In this document: positions 9,056 through 19,155 of the stretch, one piece after another
Position numbering within the stretch: the stretch's first letter is position 1
Layout: each line of letters opens with the position of its first letter
Program-made: the position numbers and the translations under genes
Notes under the pieces: model-generated
Seen by the model: the letters and a program-made list of their open reading frames with translations, nothing else
What the model was told of the DNA's origin: nothing
Database searches by the model: none
Assembly (NCBI RefSeq): GCF_900094545.1
Contig: NZ_FMAH01000005.1
Span: forward strand, 1-64,000
DNA length: 64,000 bases
From: Martinezella miluonensis
GTDB lineage: Bacteria; Pseudomonadota; Alphaproteobacteria; Rhizobiales; Rhizobiaceae
Reading direction: 5' to 3'

Positions 9056-10840
9056 ATGACGGATATTGTGGACGCCGGCGTTTCTGCTGGCACCGAGGGT
9101 AAACTTATACGCGCGCTCGACTGGAAGGGCGCGTTCTGGGTGGCTGCAGGTGTGCCGCCGCTCGTTCTTTTCTCCATCGGCGGCATCGCCGGCACGACGG
9201 GCAAACTCGCCTTCGTCGTCTGGATCATTTCGATGATCATGGGGTTCCTGCAATCCTTTACCTATGCGGAAATTGCCGGCATGTTCGGCAACAAGTCGGG
9301 CGGCGCCTCGGTTTATGGTGCGACGGCCTGGCTGCGTTACTCGAAATTCATCGCTCCGCTTTCGGTGTGGTGCAACTGGTTTGCCTGGTCGCCGGTCCTG
9401 TCGCTCGGCTGCGCCATTGCAGCCGGCTATATTCTCAATGCCTTTTTCCCGATCCCGGCGGCGGATTCGCAAGCTGTTCTCAGCTGGATCAGTGCGCATG
9501 CGACGTCTATCACCGCCGATAGCCCGAGGGTCGCAGAATATATCGCTGCGCATGCCGGCACCTCTCCGCAAGATGCGGTAAAAGCGCTTCTGAGCGCTGA
9601 TGGCGTTGCGGCATTCACGCCTGCCATTCGCAACTGGTCGCTCGTCAGCTTCAACATTCCCTTCCTTGCCACGGCCAACATCAATGCCACCTTCTTCATC
9701 GGCGGCATCCTGATGCTGGTCATATTCGCGATCCAGCATCGCGGTATCTCCGAGACGGCAAGCGTGCAGAAGTGGCTGGCGATCATCGTCCTCGTGCCGT
9801 TGCTCATCATCGGTATCTATCCGATCGTCAGCGGCCAGATCGCCTCCAGCAACGTCACCGGCTTGCTGCCGCCGACCGCCGCCTATGCCGGCACGGACGG
9901 GACATGGAGCAATGGTGGCTGGACGCTTTTCCTCGGCGGTCTATATATTGCAGCCTGGTCGACCTACGGGTTCGAAACGGCCGTTTGCTATACGCGGGAA
10001 CTGAAGAACCCGAAGACGGACACCTTCAAGGCCATCTTCTATTCCGGTCTTGCCTGCTGCATCTTCTTCTTCCTCGTGCCGTTCGCCTTCCAGGGCGTGC
10101 TCGGCCATGCAGGCATGCTGGCGCCCGGTATCGTCGACGGCACCGGCGTTGCCGAAGCGCTCGGCGGCCTGATCGGCGCCGGCCGCGTCGTCACCCAGCT
10201 CCTTGTCATCCTGATGATCATGGCGCTCTTTTTGGCCATCATGACAGCCATGGCCGGCTCGTCCCGCACGCTCTATCAGGGCTCGAAGGACGGCTGGCTG
10301 CCGAAGTATCTCGACCATGTGAACGAGCATGGCGCACCGACCAGGGCGATGTGGACGGATTTTGCCTTCAACCTCTCGCTTCTCGCTATTGCGTCCGACA
10401 CCAGCGGCTACTTCTTCGTGCTCGCCGTCTCCAACGTCGGATACATCATCTTCAACTTCCTCAATCTTAACTCCGGTTGGATCCACCGCATGGATTCCGG
10501 CCATGTAGAGCGCCCGTGGAAGGCACCTTCCTGGCTGATCGGCCTCAACACCGTTCTCGCTTTCGTCAATGCGCTCTTCCTCGGTGCCGGCGCCAAGGTC
10601 TGGGGCTATGCGAACGCACTCTGGATAGGCTTTGCTTTTGCCGCATTGATCCTGCCGGTTTTCGCCTACAGGCACTATGTCCGTGACGGCGGCAAGTTTC
10701 CGGCCGGCGCCATGGACGATCTGGGTCTTGTCGGCCAAGATCTGGGCGTGAAGAAAGCAGGAATTCTGCCGTACCTGGCCTTGGTCGGCGGCCTAGCCAT
10801 CGTACTGATTGCCAATTGGGCCTTCCAGTTGCCGGCTTAG
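9056..10840 (+). CDS. APC-superfamily amine/amino-acid permease
   Basis: A 594-residue inner-membrane permease with about twelve hydrophobic helices. The N-terminal helix shows VPPLVLFSIGGIAG, followed by SFTYAEIAGMFGNKSGG, the conserved early-helix region of amino acid-polyamine-organocation carriers. A roughly 100-residue hydrophilic insert sits near residues 125-195, longer than usual. GGGGA precedes the ATG. It is divergent from tdm, so uptake of TMA, TMAO or another methylated amine is a reasonable inference, although known TMAO importers are mostly ABC systems. The substrate cannot be read from the sequence. Confidence 0.8.
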   Translation: MTDIVDAGVSAGTEGKLIRALDWKGAFWVAAGVPPLVLFSIGGIAGTTGKLAFVVWIISMIMGFLQSFTYAEIAGMFGNKSGGASVYGATAWLRYSKFIAPLSVWCNWFAWSPVLSLGCAIAAGYILNAFFPIPAADSQAVLSWISAHATSITADSPRVAEYIAAHAGTSPQDAVKALLSADGVAAFTPAIRNWSLVSFNIPFLATANINATFFIGGILMLVIFAIQHRGISETASVQKWLAIIVLVPLLIIGIYPIVSGQIASSNVTGLLPPTAAYAGTDGTWSNGGWTLFLGGLYIAAWSTYGFETAVCYTRELKNPKTDTFKAIFYSGLACCIFFFLVPFAFQGVLGHAGMLAPGIVDGTGVAEALGGLIGAGRVVTQLLVILMIMALFLAIMTAMAGSSRTLYQGSKDGWLPKYLDHVNEHGAPTRAMWTDFAFNLSLLAIASDTSGYFFVLAVSNVGYIIFNFLNLNSGWIHRMDSGHVERPWKAPSWLIGLNTVLAFVNALFLGAGAKVWGYANALWIGFAFAALILPVFAYRHYVRDGGKFPAGAMDDLGLVGQDLGVKKAGILPYLALVGGLAIVLIANWAFQLPA

Positions 10841-10864
10841 AAAAAGACGGATGAAATTAGCTGT

Positions 10865-10890
10865 CCCCGCTGTGGCGAGCCACGGCGGGG
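10865..10890 (+). terminator. Strong hairpin after the permease gene
   Basis: An 11-bp stem with one G-T pair (CCCCGCTGTGG at 10865-10875 with CCACGGCGGGG at 10880-10890) and a 4-nt loop starts 24 bp after the permease stop. No long T tract follows, so it may be a factor-dependent end or an mRNA-stabilising structure. Confidence 0.45.
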
Positions 10891-11231
10891 CGACTCTTAG
10901 GAGATCTTAGAAGCGGCGGCGACTCCGCCCCCAAAGTTAGAGCTAAATGGAAAGTGTCGAGTCTCGATAATATTTGCTGGCGCAACACCTCAGCCCGTCG
11001 CCTGGGATGGCAAAATCGACTGCGACGAGCGATCACCGCCATTCAAGCGCGAAATTCATCGTTGTCGTCGGAGGTTCGTTCGATTCAGCTGAATGACAGT
11101 TCCTCCGTCCAAATGCTTACTATCAGCTGCCCCGACAGCATTGGCATTTGAGCGGCCTATCTGGACCATTTCCTCTCCAGCCATATCACGCCGGCTCGCC
11201 AGCATTCGGATCCCAGCGCGTGAGCCGAAGT

Positions 11232-11396
11232 TTAACCATTGTTCCCACTTGTTTTCAGTTCAACCCTGTTGCCGCTGAGAACGACGATCTTGTCAGCCAC
11301 TGACATTTTCTCGACGTCATCGCGGGTAACGTAGATCATTGCTGTTCCACGTCCGGTATGGAATTCGCATCAACTCGATGCGCTTGTATTTCCATC
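11232..11396 (-). pseudogene. Remnant of a MalK/UgpC-type ABC ATPase (C-terminal NBD fragment)
   Basis: Read on the minus strand from 11339, 35 codons give MIYVTRDDVEKMSVADKIVV followed by a short tail and a stop. This matches the switch-histidine region of sugar ABC ATPases (consensus [20 protein letters not shown]), but the switch histidine is Arg here. Just upstream in another frame is RIELMRI, which resembles the preceding helix, so a frameshift separates the pieces. The rest of the ATPase is absent. It is a decayed gene fragment. Confidence 0.6.
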
Positions 11397-11483
11397 GCGA
11401 AGAACGGTTGTGGATAGCTCCACTCGATTTTGATTTTACCACTCACCGCGCATCGAATCTGCGCGACATGGCGGCGCGAGCTC

Positions 11484-11789
11484 TTAAATCCCTGATCCGT
11501 CGAGCTGCTGGGCGTCGCCGCCTTCCCAAGGCGAGGGCATCGAGGTGCGATTGGGATTGGCCGAAGGCATCGGCATCCAGCACTTCAATTCCGGCTCGGC
11601 ATATTCGATGATGTGGCCGGGCGAGGAATCGGAGGCGCGCCAGCCTTCTGTACCGAACTGATCGCCATGCGACCAATATGCGAGATCAACTTCTGCCGGC
11701 CCCTGTTCGGACGGGCGGATCGTGACAAGGATCCGACTGCCGTCTTTCGGCGCGCTTGCCATGTGACGCCAGCGGTCTGGTTCTTCCAT
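11484..11789 (-). CDS. Small hypothetical protein, DUF551-like
   Basis: A 101-residue soluble protein. The N-terminal WRHMASAPKDGSRILVTI, the internal AYW and the WMPMP near residue 72 follow the pattern of DUF551-like proteins common in rhizobia and phages (W-x-x-M-x-SAPKDG then a final tryptophan motif). The start is the ATG preceded by a perfect AGGAGG (plus-strand CCTCCT at 11797-11802); a longer in-frame opening lacks such a site. The function is unknown. It stands alone beside decayed sequence. Confidence 0.65.
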   Translation of the reverse strand: MEEPDRWRHMASAPKDGSRILVTIRPSEQGPAEVDLAYWSHGDQFGTEGWRASDSSPGHIIEYAEPELKCWMPMPSANPNRTSMPSPWEGGDAQQLDGSGI

Positions 11790-12397
11790 CGCTTTTCCTC
11801 CTGCCTTGCTGCAGGTTGCGAGTGTCGCCTTGTCATCGAAAAGGGTCAACTCAAACTTTGAACAACCCATCCGCTATCAATTGGCTTTTCGATCGAGAGA
11901 TCACTCGGAATCTCCTCAACATCGGCGGAACGCCGCTACTGATGTGGCTCATAGCTCCGCCGAAGAGAGCGGGGCGCAAACTATCAACAGGCAATTTAAC
12001 CCCAGGCTAGTCCCCGTTCAGTCCCTGCACCCCTCGAAACGTTTAGCGGCAAGCAGGCGACGTCCGGCGCAGGGCGGGCGCTCGAACAGCCGTGTGAGGT
12101 GGATGGCTATCTTCCACTTTGGTCAAAACTGCCGGTGAGACGTCCGCGTGCCACAGTGTCTTCCCGCATCCGGTGCAGGTTCTGAACAGACGAAAGAGAA
12201 CAGCCTTCGCGGGCACCGCCAAACTAGGCTGATGGAACGGTCTCGGGCAGAAAATCACACTTTTTGACGAACTGGCGTCGACAGAGCCGAGCCCCCGGAT
12301 TTATGCTGACAAATCAAAACGATGCGCACCGTGAATCTCGCAGCAAAAACAGTGTTGAGAATTTGCGCTATGGACACAACAAAAGTGCAGGATCAGG

Positions 12398-13153
12398 ATG
12401 CGCGAAACAGATTTCGTCAGCGGCTTTGCCAAGGGATTGAAAGTCATCGAAGCCTTCGGCGAGACGCGGCAGCGCCTGACGATTGCCGAAGCGTCGAAGC
12501 TGACCGGGCTCGACCGTGCCACCGTGCGCCGTTCGCTGCTGACGCTTTCTGAGCTAGGCTATGCCGTCTATGACGGGAAGTTCTTCACGCTGACGCCGAA
12601 GATCCTCAGGCTCGGTCATGCCTATCTTGCCGCGACGCCGCTGCCGATCATCATCCAGCCGCACCTCGATCAGCTTGCGGAGCGCGCCGGGCAGAATGCT
12701 TCGGCTTCCGTGCTCGACGGGACGGAAGTCGTCTATATCGCGCGGGCCTCCCAGCGCCGGGTCATGTCGATCAATCTGACGCCGGGGAGCCGCCTTCCGG
12801 CCTTTTGCGCCTCGATGGGCCGCGTCCTGCTCGCCGCCTTGCCGGAAAGTGAGGCGCGTTTGGTGCTTGGGCGGACCGACCTCAAGGCGAATACGCCGAA
12901 TACCAAGACCGATCCCGAGGAGCTGATGGCCGAATTCCGCCGGGTGAGGGAGCAGGGCTATGCCGTCATCAATCAGGAGCTGGAAATCGGCCTCTGCTCG
13001 ATAGCGGTGCCGGTGGAAAACGACCGCGGGCAGACCGTGGCGGCAATCAATATCGGCGCACCGGCCGCCTATGTCGCCGCTTCCGACATGGTGGAGCGGT
13101 TCCTGCCGCTGCTGAAGGAGACGCAAAAGGCGCTGCGGCTGGTGCTGCCTTAA
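12398..13153 (+). CDS. IclR-family regulator, PcaR/PobR-like
   Basis: A 251-residue IclR-type transcription factor. The N-terminal winged helix (residues about 8-70) contains LTIAEASKLTGLDRATVRRS. The C-terminal effector domain contains SVLDGTEVVYIARASQRR and the ends typical of Pca/Pob regulators. The opening FVSGFAKGLKVIEAFGE is characteristic of beta-ketoadipate pathway IclR proteins, so it may control pcaIJF or aromatic uptake genes. AGGA upstream supports the ATG. Its neighbours pobR/pobA agree with a role in hydroxybenzoate catabolism, but the target promoter is not identified. Confidence 0.82.
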   Translation: MRETDFVSGFAKGLKVIEAFGETRQRLTIAEASKLTGLDRATVRRSLLTLSELGYAVYDGKFFTLTPKILRLGHAYLAATPLPIIIQPHLDQLAERAGQNASASVLDGTEVVYIARASQRRVMSINLTPGSRLPAFCASMGRVLLAALPESEARLVLGRTDLKANTPNTKTDPEELMAEFRRVREQGYAVINQELEIGLCSIAVPVENDRGQTVAAINIGAPAAYVAASDMVERFLPLLKETQKALRLVLP

Positions 13154-13175
13154 GCTTCACGGCTCTCGGGGCCAT

Positions 13176-13330
13176 CCTCGTCCTTCGAGGCTCCGCCTTC
13201 GGCTACGCACCTCACGATGAGGATTGAGCATGCCCGGTGATCGATATGCTTTGCAGCCTTTTTAGCGAAGCGAAAAGATCAGCCCTCATTGTGAGGAGGC
13301 CCAAAGGGTCGTCTCGAACCACGAGGGCGG
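13176..13330. repeat. RIME-like rhizobial intergenic mosaic repeat
   Basis: Two imperfect palindromes lie between the convergent IclR and pobR genes. The first (13176-13222) pairs CCTCGTCCTTCGAGG with CCTCACGATGAGG. The second (13283-13330) begins CCCTCATTGTGAGG and ends in CTCGAACCACGAGGG. I recognise this wording from repeats scattered through Rhizobium, Agrobacterium and Mesorhizobium genomes. Transcribed, it would fold into hairpins and might serve as a two-way terminator. Confidence 0.6.
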
Positions 13331-13365
13331 GTGGTTGCCTGATTTTTCCGCTCAGATTGCTGTGC

Positions 13366-15538
<2,173 letters not shown>

Positions 15539-15544
15539 GCAGGC

Positions 15545-16471
15545 CTAGAGCCTCTGGGTAACTTCGCTTGCCGCTTCCCGGATCGTCTGCATCAGGATCG
15601 ACAATGGAAGGGTGGGGATGGAGTCGGTGCGCATGGTCAATCCCACCGGTCCCTTTGTCTCGCTGGTGTCGATCGGCAGGAGCGCCAGTAACCCGTCATC
15701 AACATCGCCGGCAACGACGCCGGCGGAGATGATCCAGATCGCGTCACAGGAACGCACGAAGGCGCGGCCAAAGGAGTCGGAAACAGTATCGATCTGGTTG
15801 GGCAGCCCGCCGGCGCCGTTGGCGATCAGAAAACTCTCGACGAAGGGGCGGATGATCGAGCCGCGCGTCGGCATGAGGATCGTGTAGCGATTGAGATCGG
15901 AAAACAGCGATTGCTGGGAGGAAAGCAGCGGATGGTCTGCCCGAACGGCGAAAACCACCTGCTCTGAGTAGAGGTGCTCAAAGGAAAAGCCCGTCATGTT
16001 TTCGGGGCTTGCAAGCCGCCCAACGACGAGATCGAGATCGCCAACGCGCAACTGTTCAAGAAGGACGGCGTTCTCGCCGGTCACGATCTTGATGCGGCTC
16101 CAGGTCTCCTCCTTGAGAAACAATTCCATCGCCCGCGGCATGATCCGCGTCGAAACCGTCGGCAGCGCGCCGACGCGGATCGGCGGCGCTTCACCGGAAC
16201 GTTCCTGCGAGACGGAATCCAACCCCTGGCGGAGTGCGGTCAGCGCAGCACCGGCATGGCGGAGGAAGACTTCGCCGTAGCGGGTGATGCGGATGCCGCG
16301 CCCGTCGCGTTCGAAGACGGCGACGCCGAGCGCCTCTTCCAACTCGCGGATCGTCTTCGTCACCGCCGGCTGGCTGATATTCAGCAGGCCGGCCGCCTTG
16401 ATCACGCTTTTCTGGCGCGCAACCTCGACAAAGGTTTGCAGATGGCGGAACTTAATGCGTGCGTCGAGCAT
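15545..16471 (-). CDS. pcaQ: LysR-type activator PcaQ
   Basis: A 308-residue LysR regulator with the N-terminal helix-turn-helix SVIKAAGLLNISQPAVTKTI and a C-terminal effector domain. The opening IKFRHLQTFVEVARQKSV is characteristic of PcaQ, which activates pcaDCHGB in response to beta-carboxymuconate or gamma-carboxymuconolactone. The ATG at 16471 is preferred; a GTG two codons upstream (16477) is possible. Divergent pcaD and the operator at 16480-16495 give strong context. The operator lies only 9 bp before the ATG, which suggests autoregulation. Confidence 0.93.
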   Translation of the reverse strand: MLDARIKFRHLQTFVEVARQKSVIKAAGLLNISQPAVTKTIRELEEALGVAVFERDGRGIRITRYGEVFLRHAGAALTALRQGLDSVSQERSGEAPPIRVGALPTVSTRIMPRAMELFLKEETWSRIKIVTGENAVLLEQLRVGDLDLVVGRLASPENMTGFSFEHLYSEQVVFAVRADHPLLSSQQSLFSDLNRYTILMPTRGSIIRPFVESFLIANGAGGLPNQIDTVSDSFGRAFVRSCDAIWIISAGVVAGDVDDGLLALLPIDTSETKGPVGLTMRTDSIPTLPLSILMQTIREAASEVTQRL

Positions 16472-16479
16472 GCTCACTC

Positions 16480-16495
16480 ATAACCGTGGAGTTAT
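16480..16495. promoter_or_regulatory. PcaQ operator between pcaQ and pcaD
   Basis: ATAACCGTGGAGTTAT fits the published PcaQ site form ATAACC-N4-GGTTAA as I recall it. The left half is perfect and the right half matches 4 of 6; the outer ATAAC/GTTAT arms form a perfect inverted repeat. It is 70 bp upstream of the pcaD start. Confidence 0.7.
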
Positions 16496-16565
16496 CGTAG
16501 GGCAAAGAAATATCATTTTACCTAACCAGATTATACATCCAATCTCGCGCATGAGGAGATTTCCA

Positions 16566-17375
16566 GTGCAGTTTGCCCGCATCAACGACGTCACGATCCA
16601 CTACCAGATCATTGGTGGCCCCGCCGACAAGCCGGTTCTTGTCTTTGCGAATTCGCTCGGCACCGATTTCCGGATCTGGCGGGATGTGATCGTTCGTCTT
16701 GCCGGCGATTTCGCCATCGTGCTTTACGACAAGCGCGGCCATGGCCTCTCCGATCTCGGCCAGATGCCCTATTCCATCGAAGATCACGCCACGGACCTTG
16801 CTGGCCTGCTCGATTTCCTCTCGGTCAAGAATGCCGTGATTTGCGGCCTGTCGGTCGGCGGGCTGGTCGCGCAATCGCTCTATCAGCGGCGCCCGGATCT
16901 GGTGCGGGCGCTGATCCTCTGCGACACCGCCCACAAGATCGGCACGGCGGAGAGCTGGAATGCCCGTATTGCGCAGGTCGAGACACACGGCATCGAATCC
17001 ATTGTCGATGCGATCATGGAGCGCTGGTTCACGCCTGCCTTTCGCCGCCCGGAAAACATCGCCTTCGCCGGCTACTGCAACATGCTGCTCCGCCAGCCGG
17101 TCGCAGGTTACGCCGCAACCTGTGCCGCGCTCCGCGATGCGGATCTGACTGAAGCCGCCGCCAAGATCGCCGTGCCCACCATCTGCATCGTCGGCGATCA
17201 GGACGGCTCCACCCCGCCTGAGCTGGTGCTCTCGACGGCAAAGCTCATTCCGAATGCGCGCTATGAAGTGATCAAGGACGCCGGCCATATCCCCTGCGTC
17301 GAACAACCCGAGGCGTTGACCGAAGTCATCCGTGCCTTCGTCGATGTCGTCCTGCGTGGAGAACAAGCCCCATGA
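16566..17375 (+). CDS. pcaD: 3-oxoadipate enol-lactonase
   Basis: A 269-residue alpha/beta hydrolase that opens beta-ketoadipate enol-lactone to beta-ketoadipate. The nucleophile elbow is GLSVGG (serine near residue 97), the oxyanion region is VFANSLGTDFRIW, and DAGHIPCVEQP carries the catalytic histidine. The GTG start has a good Shine-Dalgarno GAGGAG at 16553-16558; the upstream in-frame ATG at 16551 lacks one because that sequence lies inside it. First gene of pcaDCHGB, overlapping pcaC by ATGA. Confidence 0.95.
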   Translation: MQFARINDVTIHYQIIGGPADKPVLVFANSLGTDFRIWRDVIVRLAGDFAIVLYDKRGHGLSDLGQMPYSIEDHATDLAGLLDFLSVKNAVICGLSVGGLVAQSLYQRRPDLVRALILCDTAHKIGTAESWNARIAQVETHGIESIVDAIMERWFTPAFRRPENIAFAGYCNMLLRQPVAGYAATCAALRDADLTEAAAKIAVPTICIVGDQDGSTPPELVLSTAKLIPNARYEVIKDAGHIPCVEQPEALTEVIRAFVDVVLRGEQAP

Positions 17376-17776
17376 ATGACCCCACCACGCCGTCCGAGCG
17401 CTATCTGCAGGGCATGGCCACGCGCCGTGCCGTGCTCGGCGACGGCCATGTCGATCGCGCCCAGCAGGGATCGACCGAGTTTGACCGACCTTTCCAGGAA
17501 CTTATTACCGAGGCAGCCTGGGGGCATGTCTGGTCGCGCCCGACGCTCAGTTGGCGCGAGCGGTCCATCGTAACGATCGCGCTGCTTGCGGCGCTCGGTC
17601 AGGACGACGAGGTGGCGATGCATGTGCGCGCGACGCGCAACACCGGCGCGACGCGCGACGATGTTTGCGAGGCGCTTCTGCATGTGGCGATCTATGCCGG
17701 CGTGCCGGCTGCCAACCATGCGATCAAGATCGCTAAGCAGGTTTTCGAACAAATGGACGCCGAAGAGGCGGCATGA
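17372..17776 (+). CDS. pcaC: 4-carboxymuconolactone decarboxylase
   Basis: A 134-residue protein of the carboxymuconolactone decarboxylase/AhpD fold, converting gamma-carboxymuconolactone to the enol-lactone used by PcaD. WSRPTLSWRERSIVTIALLA and the later EALLHVAIYAGVPAANHA are the conserved family segments. Here it is a separate gene, not the PcaC-PcaD fusion seen in some bacteria. Its start overlaps the pcaD stop by 4 bp. Confidence 0.96.
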   Translation: MNDPTTPSERYLQGMATRRAVLGDGHVDRAQQGSTEFDRPFQELITEAAWGHVWSRPTLSWRERSIVTIALLAALGQDDEVAMHVRATRNTGATRDDVCEALLHVAIYAGVPAANHAIKIAKQVFEQMDAEEAA

Positions 17777-17788
17777 AGCGAGGCAGAC

Positions 17789-18538
17789 ATGTCCGATAGA
17801 ACCAACAGCAAGCCCGAAACGGGCGCCTTTTTCGCCAGAGACCGCGCCTGGCATCCGCCGGCGTTTTCGCCAGGATACAAGACTTCCGTGCTGCGCTCGC
17901 CGCAGCGGGCATTGCTGTCGCTCGACGGCACCGTCTCCGAAATTACCGGGCCGGTCTTCGGCCATTCCATATTGAACGACCTGGACAACGACCTGATCCA
18001 TAATTTCGCCAAGCCGGGTGAAAGCGCGATCGGCGAGCGGATCATCGTTCACGGCCGCGTGCTCGACGAGCGCGGCCGGCCGGTGCCGGGCGTCTTGCTC
18101 GAATTCTGGCAGGCCAATGCCGGCGGGCGTTATCGCCACAAGAAGGAAACCTATCTCGCCGCCATCGATCCGAATTTCGGCGGTTGCGGCCGCGCCATCA
18201 CCGACGATGAAGGGCGCTACGCCTTCCGCACCATCCGTCCCGGCGCTTATCCTTGGCCGAACGGCGTCAACGACTGGCGGCCGGCCCATATCCACTTCTC
18301 GGTCTTCGGCCATGGCTTCGCGCAGCGGCTGATTACGCAAATGTACTTCGAGGGTGATCCAATGATCTGGAAATGTCCGATCGTCGGGACGATCCCCGAC
18401 AAACAGGCGATAGAGCAGCTAATCGCACCGCTCGACTGGGGCAACACGATCCCGATGGACGCTCGCGCCTATAAATTCGATATCGTGCTGCGCGGTCGCC
18501 GTTCGACCCTGTTCGAAAACCGGCTGGAGGGCAATTGA
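17789..18538 (+). CDS. pcaH: Protocatechuate 3,4-dioxygenase beta subunit
   Basis: A 249-residue intradiol dioxygenase subunit that carries the iron(III) site cleaving protocatechuate to beta-carboxymuconate. The four expected iron ligands can be placed at Tyr115, Tyr154, His167 and His169; all four sit at a constant +7 shift from the Pseudomonas numbering (108, 147, 160, 162), so no internal gap separates them. Segments EFWQANAGGRY and WRPAHIHFS surround them. Its stop overlaps the pcaG start by one base, as expected for subunits made in equal amounts. Confidence 0.97.
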   Translation: MSDRTNSKPETGAFFARDRAWHPPAFSPGYKTSVLRSPQRALLSLDGTVSEITGPVFGHSILNDLDNDLIHNFAKPGESAIGERIIVHGRVLDERGRPVPGVLLEFWQANAGGRYRHKKETYLAAIDPNFGGCGRAITDDEGRYAFRTIRPGAYPWPNGVNDWRPAHIHFSVFGHGFAQRLITQMYFEGDPMIWKCPIVGTIPDKQAIEQLIAPLDWGNTIPMDARAYKFDIVLRGRRSTLFENRLEGN

Positions 18539-19152
18539 TGGTACAGGAACTCGGCTATCTCAAGGAAACGCCGTCGCAAACGGCAGGGCCTTACGTCCAC
18601 ATCGGCCTGACGCCGAATTACAGCGAGATCGGCGGCATCTACGAAACCGATCTCGGCTCCTCCATGGTCAACGACAAGACGCTCGGTGAACGCATCACGG
18701 TGACGGGCAAGGTCCTCGACGGTGCGGGCGCGCCGGTCAAGGATGCCGTCCTCGAAATCTGGCAGGCCGATAGCGCCGGACTTTACAATAGCCCCTCGGA
18801 ACTGCGCGGCACAGCCGATCCGAACTTTACCGGCTGGGGGCGTTGCCCGACCAACTCGGCCGACGGCGTTTTCCGCTTCGAGACGATCAAGCCGGGTCGC
18901 GTTCCCTTCAAGGACGGCCGCAAGATGGCGCCGCACATCACCTTCTGGATCGTGGCGCGCGGCATCAATATCGGCTTGCACACGCGCATGTATTTTCCGG
19001 AAGAGGCTGCCGCAAACGCCGAAGACCCGCTGCTTGCGCGGATCGAACACAGGGATCGTGTTGCAACGCTGGTTGGGGTCAAGGCAGGCTCTACCTACAC
19101 CTTCGACATCCATTTGCAGGGCGACAAAGAAACGGTTTTCCTCGATATATAG
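18538..19152 (+). CDS. pcaG: Protocatechuate 3,4-dioxygenase alpha subunit
   Basis: A 204-residue partner of PcaH, with the same intradiol dioxygenase fold but without the iron ligands. The N-terminal KETPSQTAGPYVHIGL and the core EIWQADSAGLYNSP are typical of the alpha subunit. The ATG at 18538 shares its first base with the pcaH stop; a TTG one codon earlier is less likely. Fourth position in pcaDCHGB. Confidence 0.96.
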   Translation: MVQELGYLKETPSQTAGPYVHIGLTPNYSEIGGIYETDLGSSMVNDKTLGERITVTGKVLDGAGAPVKDAVLEIWQADSAGLYNSPSELRGTADPNFTGWGRCPTNSADGVFRFETIKPGRVPFKDGRKMAPHITFWIVARGINIGLHTRMYFPEEAAANAEDPLLARIEHRDRVATLVGVKAGSTYTFDIHLQGDKETVFLDI

Positions 19153-19155
19153 GCC

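Larger units (their letters stand above)
10891..12397. other. Gene-poor interval with decayed sequence
   Basis: About 1.5 kb in which I can support only two items: the ABC ATPase remnant near 11232-11396 and the small gene at 11484-11789. The rest (10891-11231 and 11803-12397) has short open frames without recognisable domains, poor codon pattern and no rRNA or tRNA. It is probably an old rearrangement site. The promoter of the IclR gene must lie at its right end, but I see no convincing -35/-10 pair. Confidence 0.5.

Noticed and set aside
12043..12258. Minus-strand frame with a CTGCG cysteine pair, considered as a transposase zinc-finger remnant
   Set aside because: No transposase catalytic motif, terminal inverted repeat or target duplication could be found nearby.
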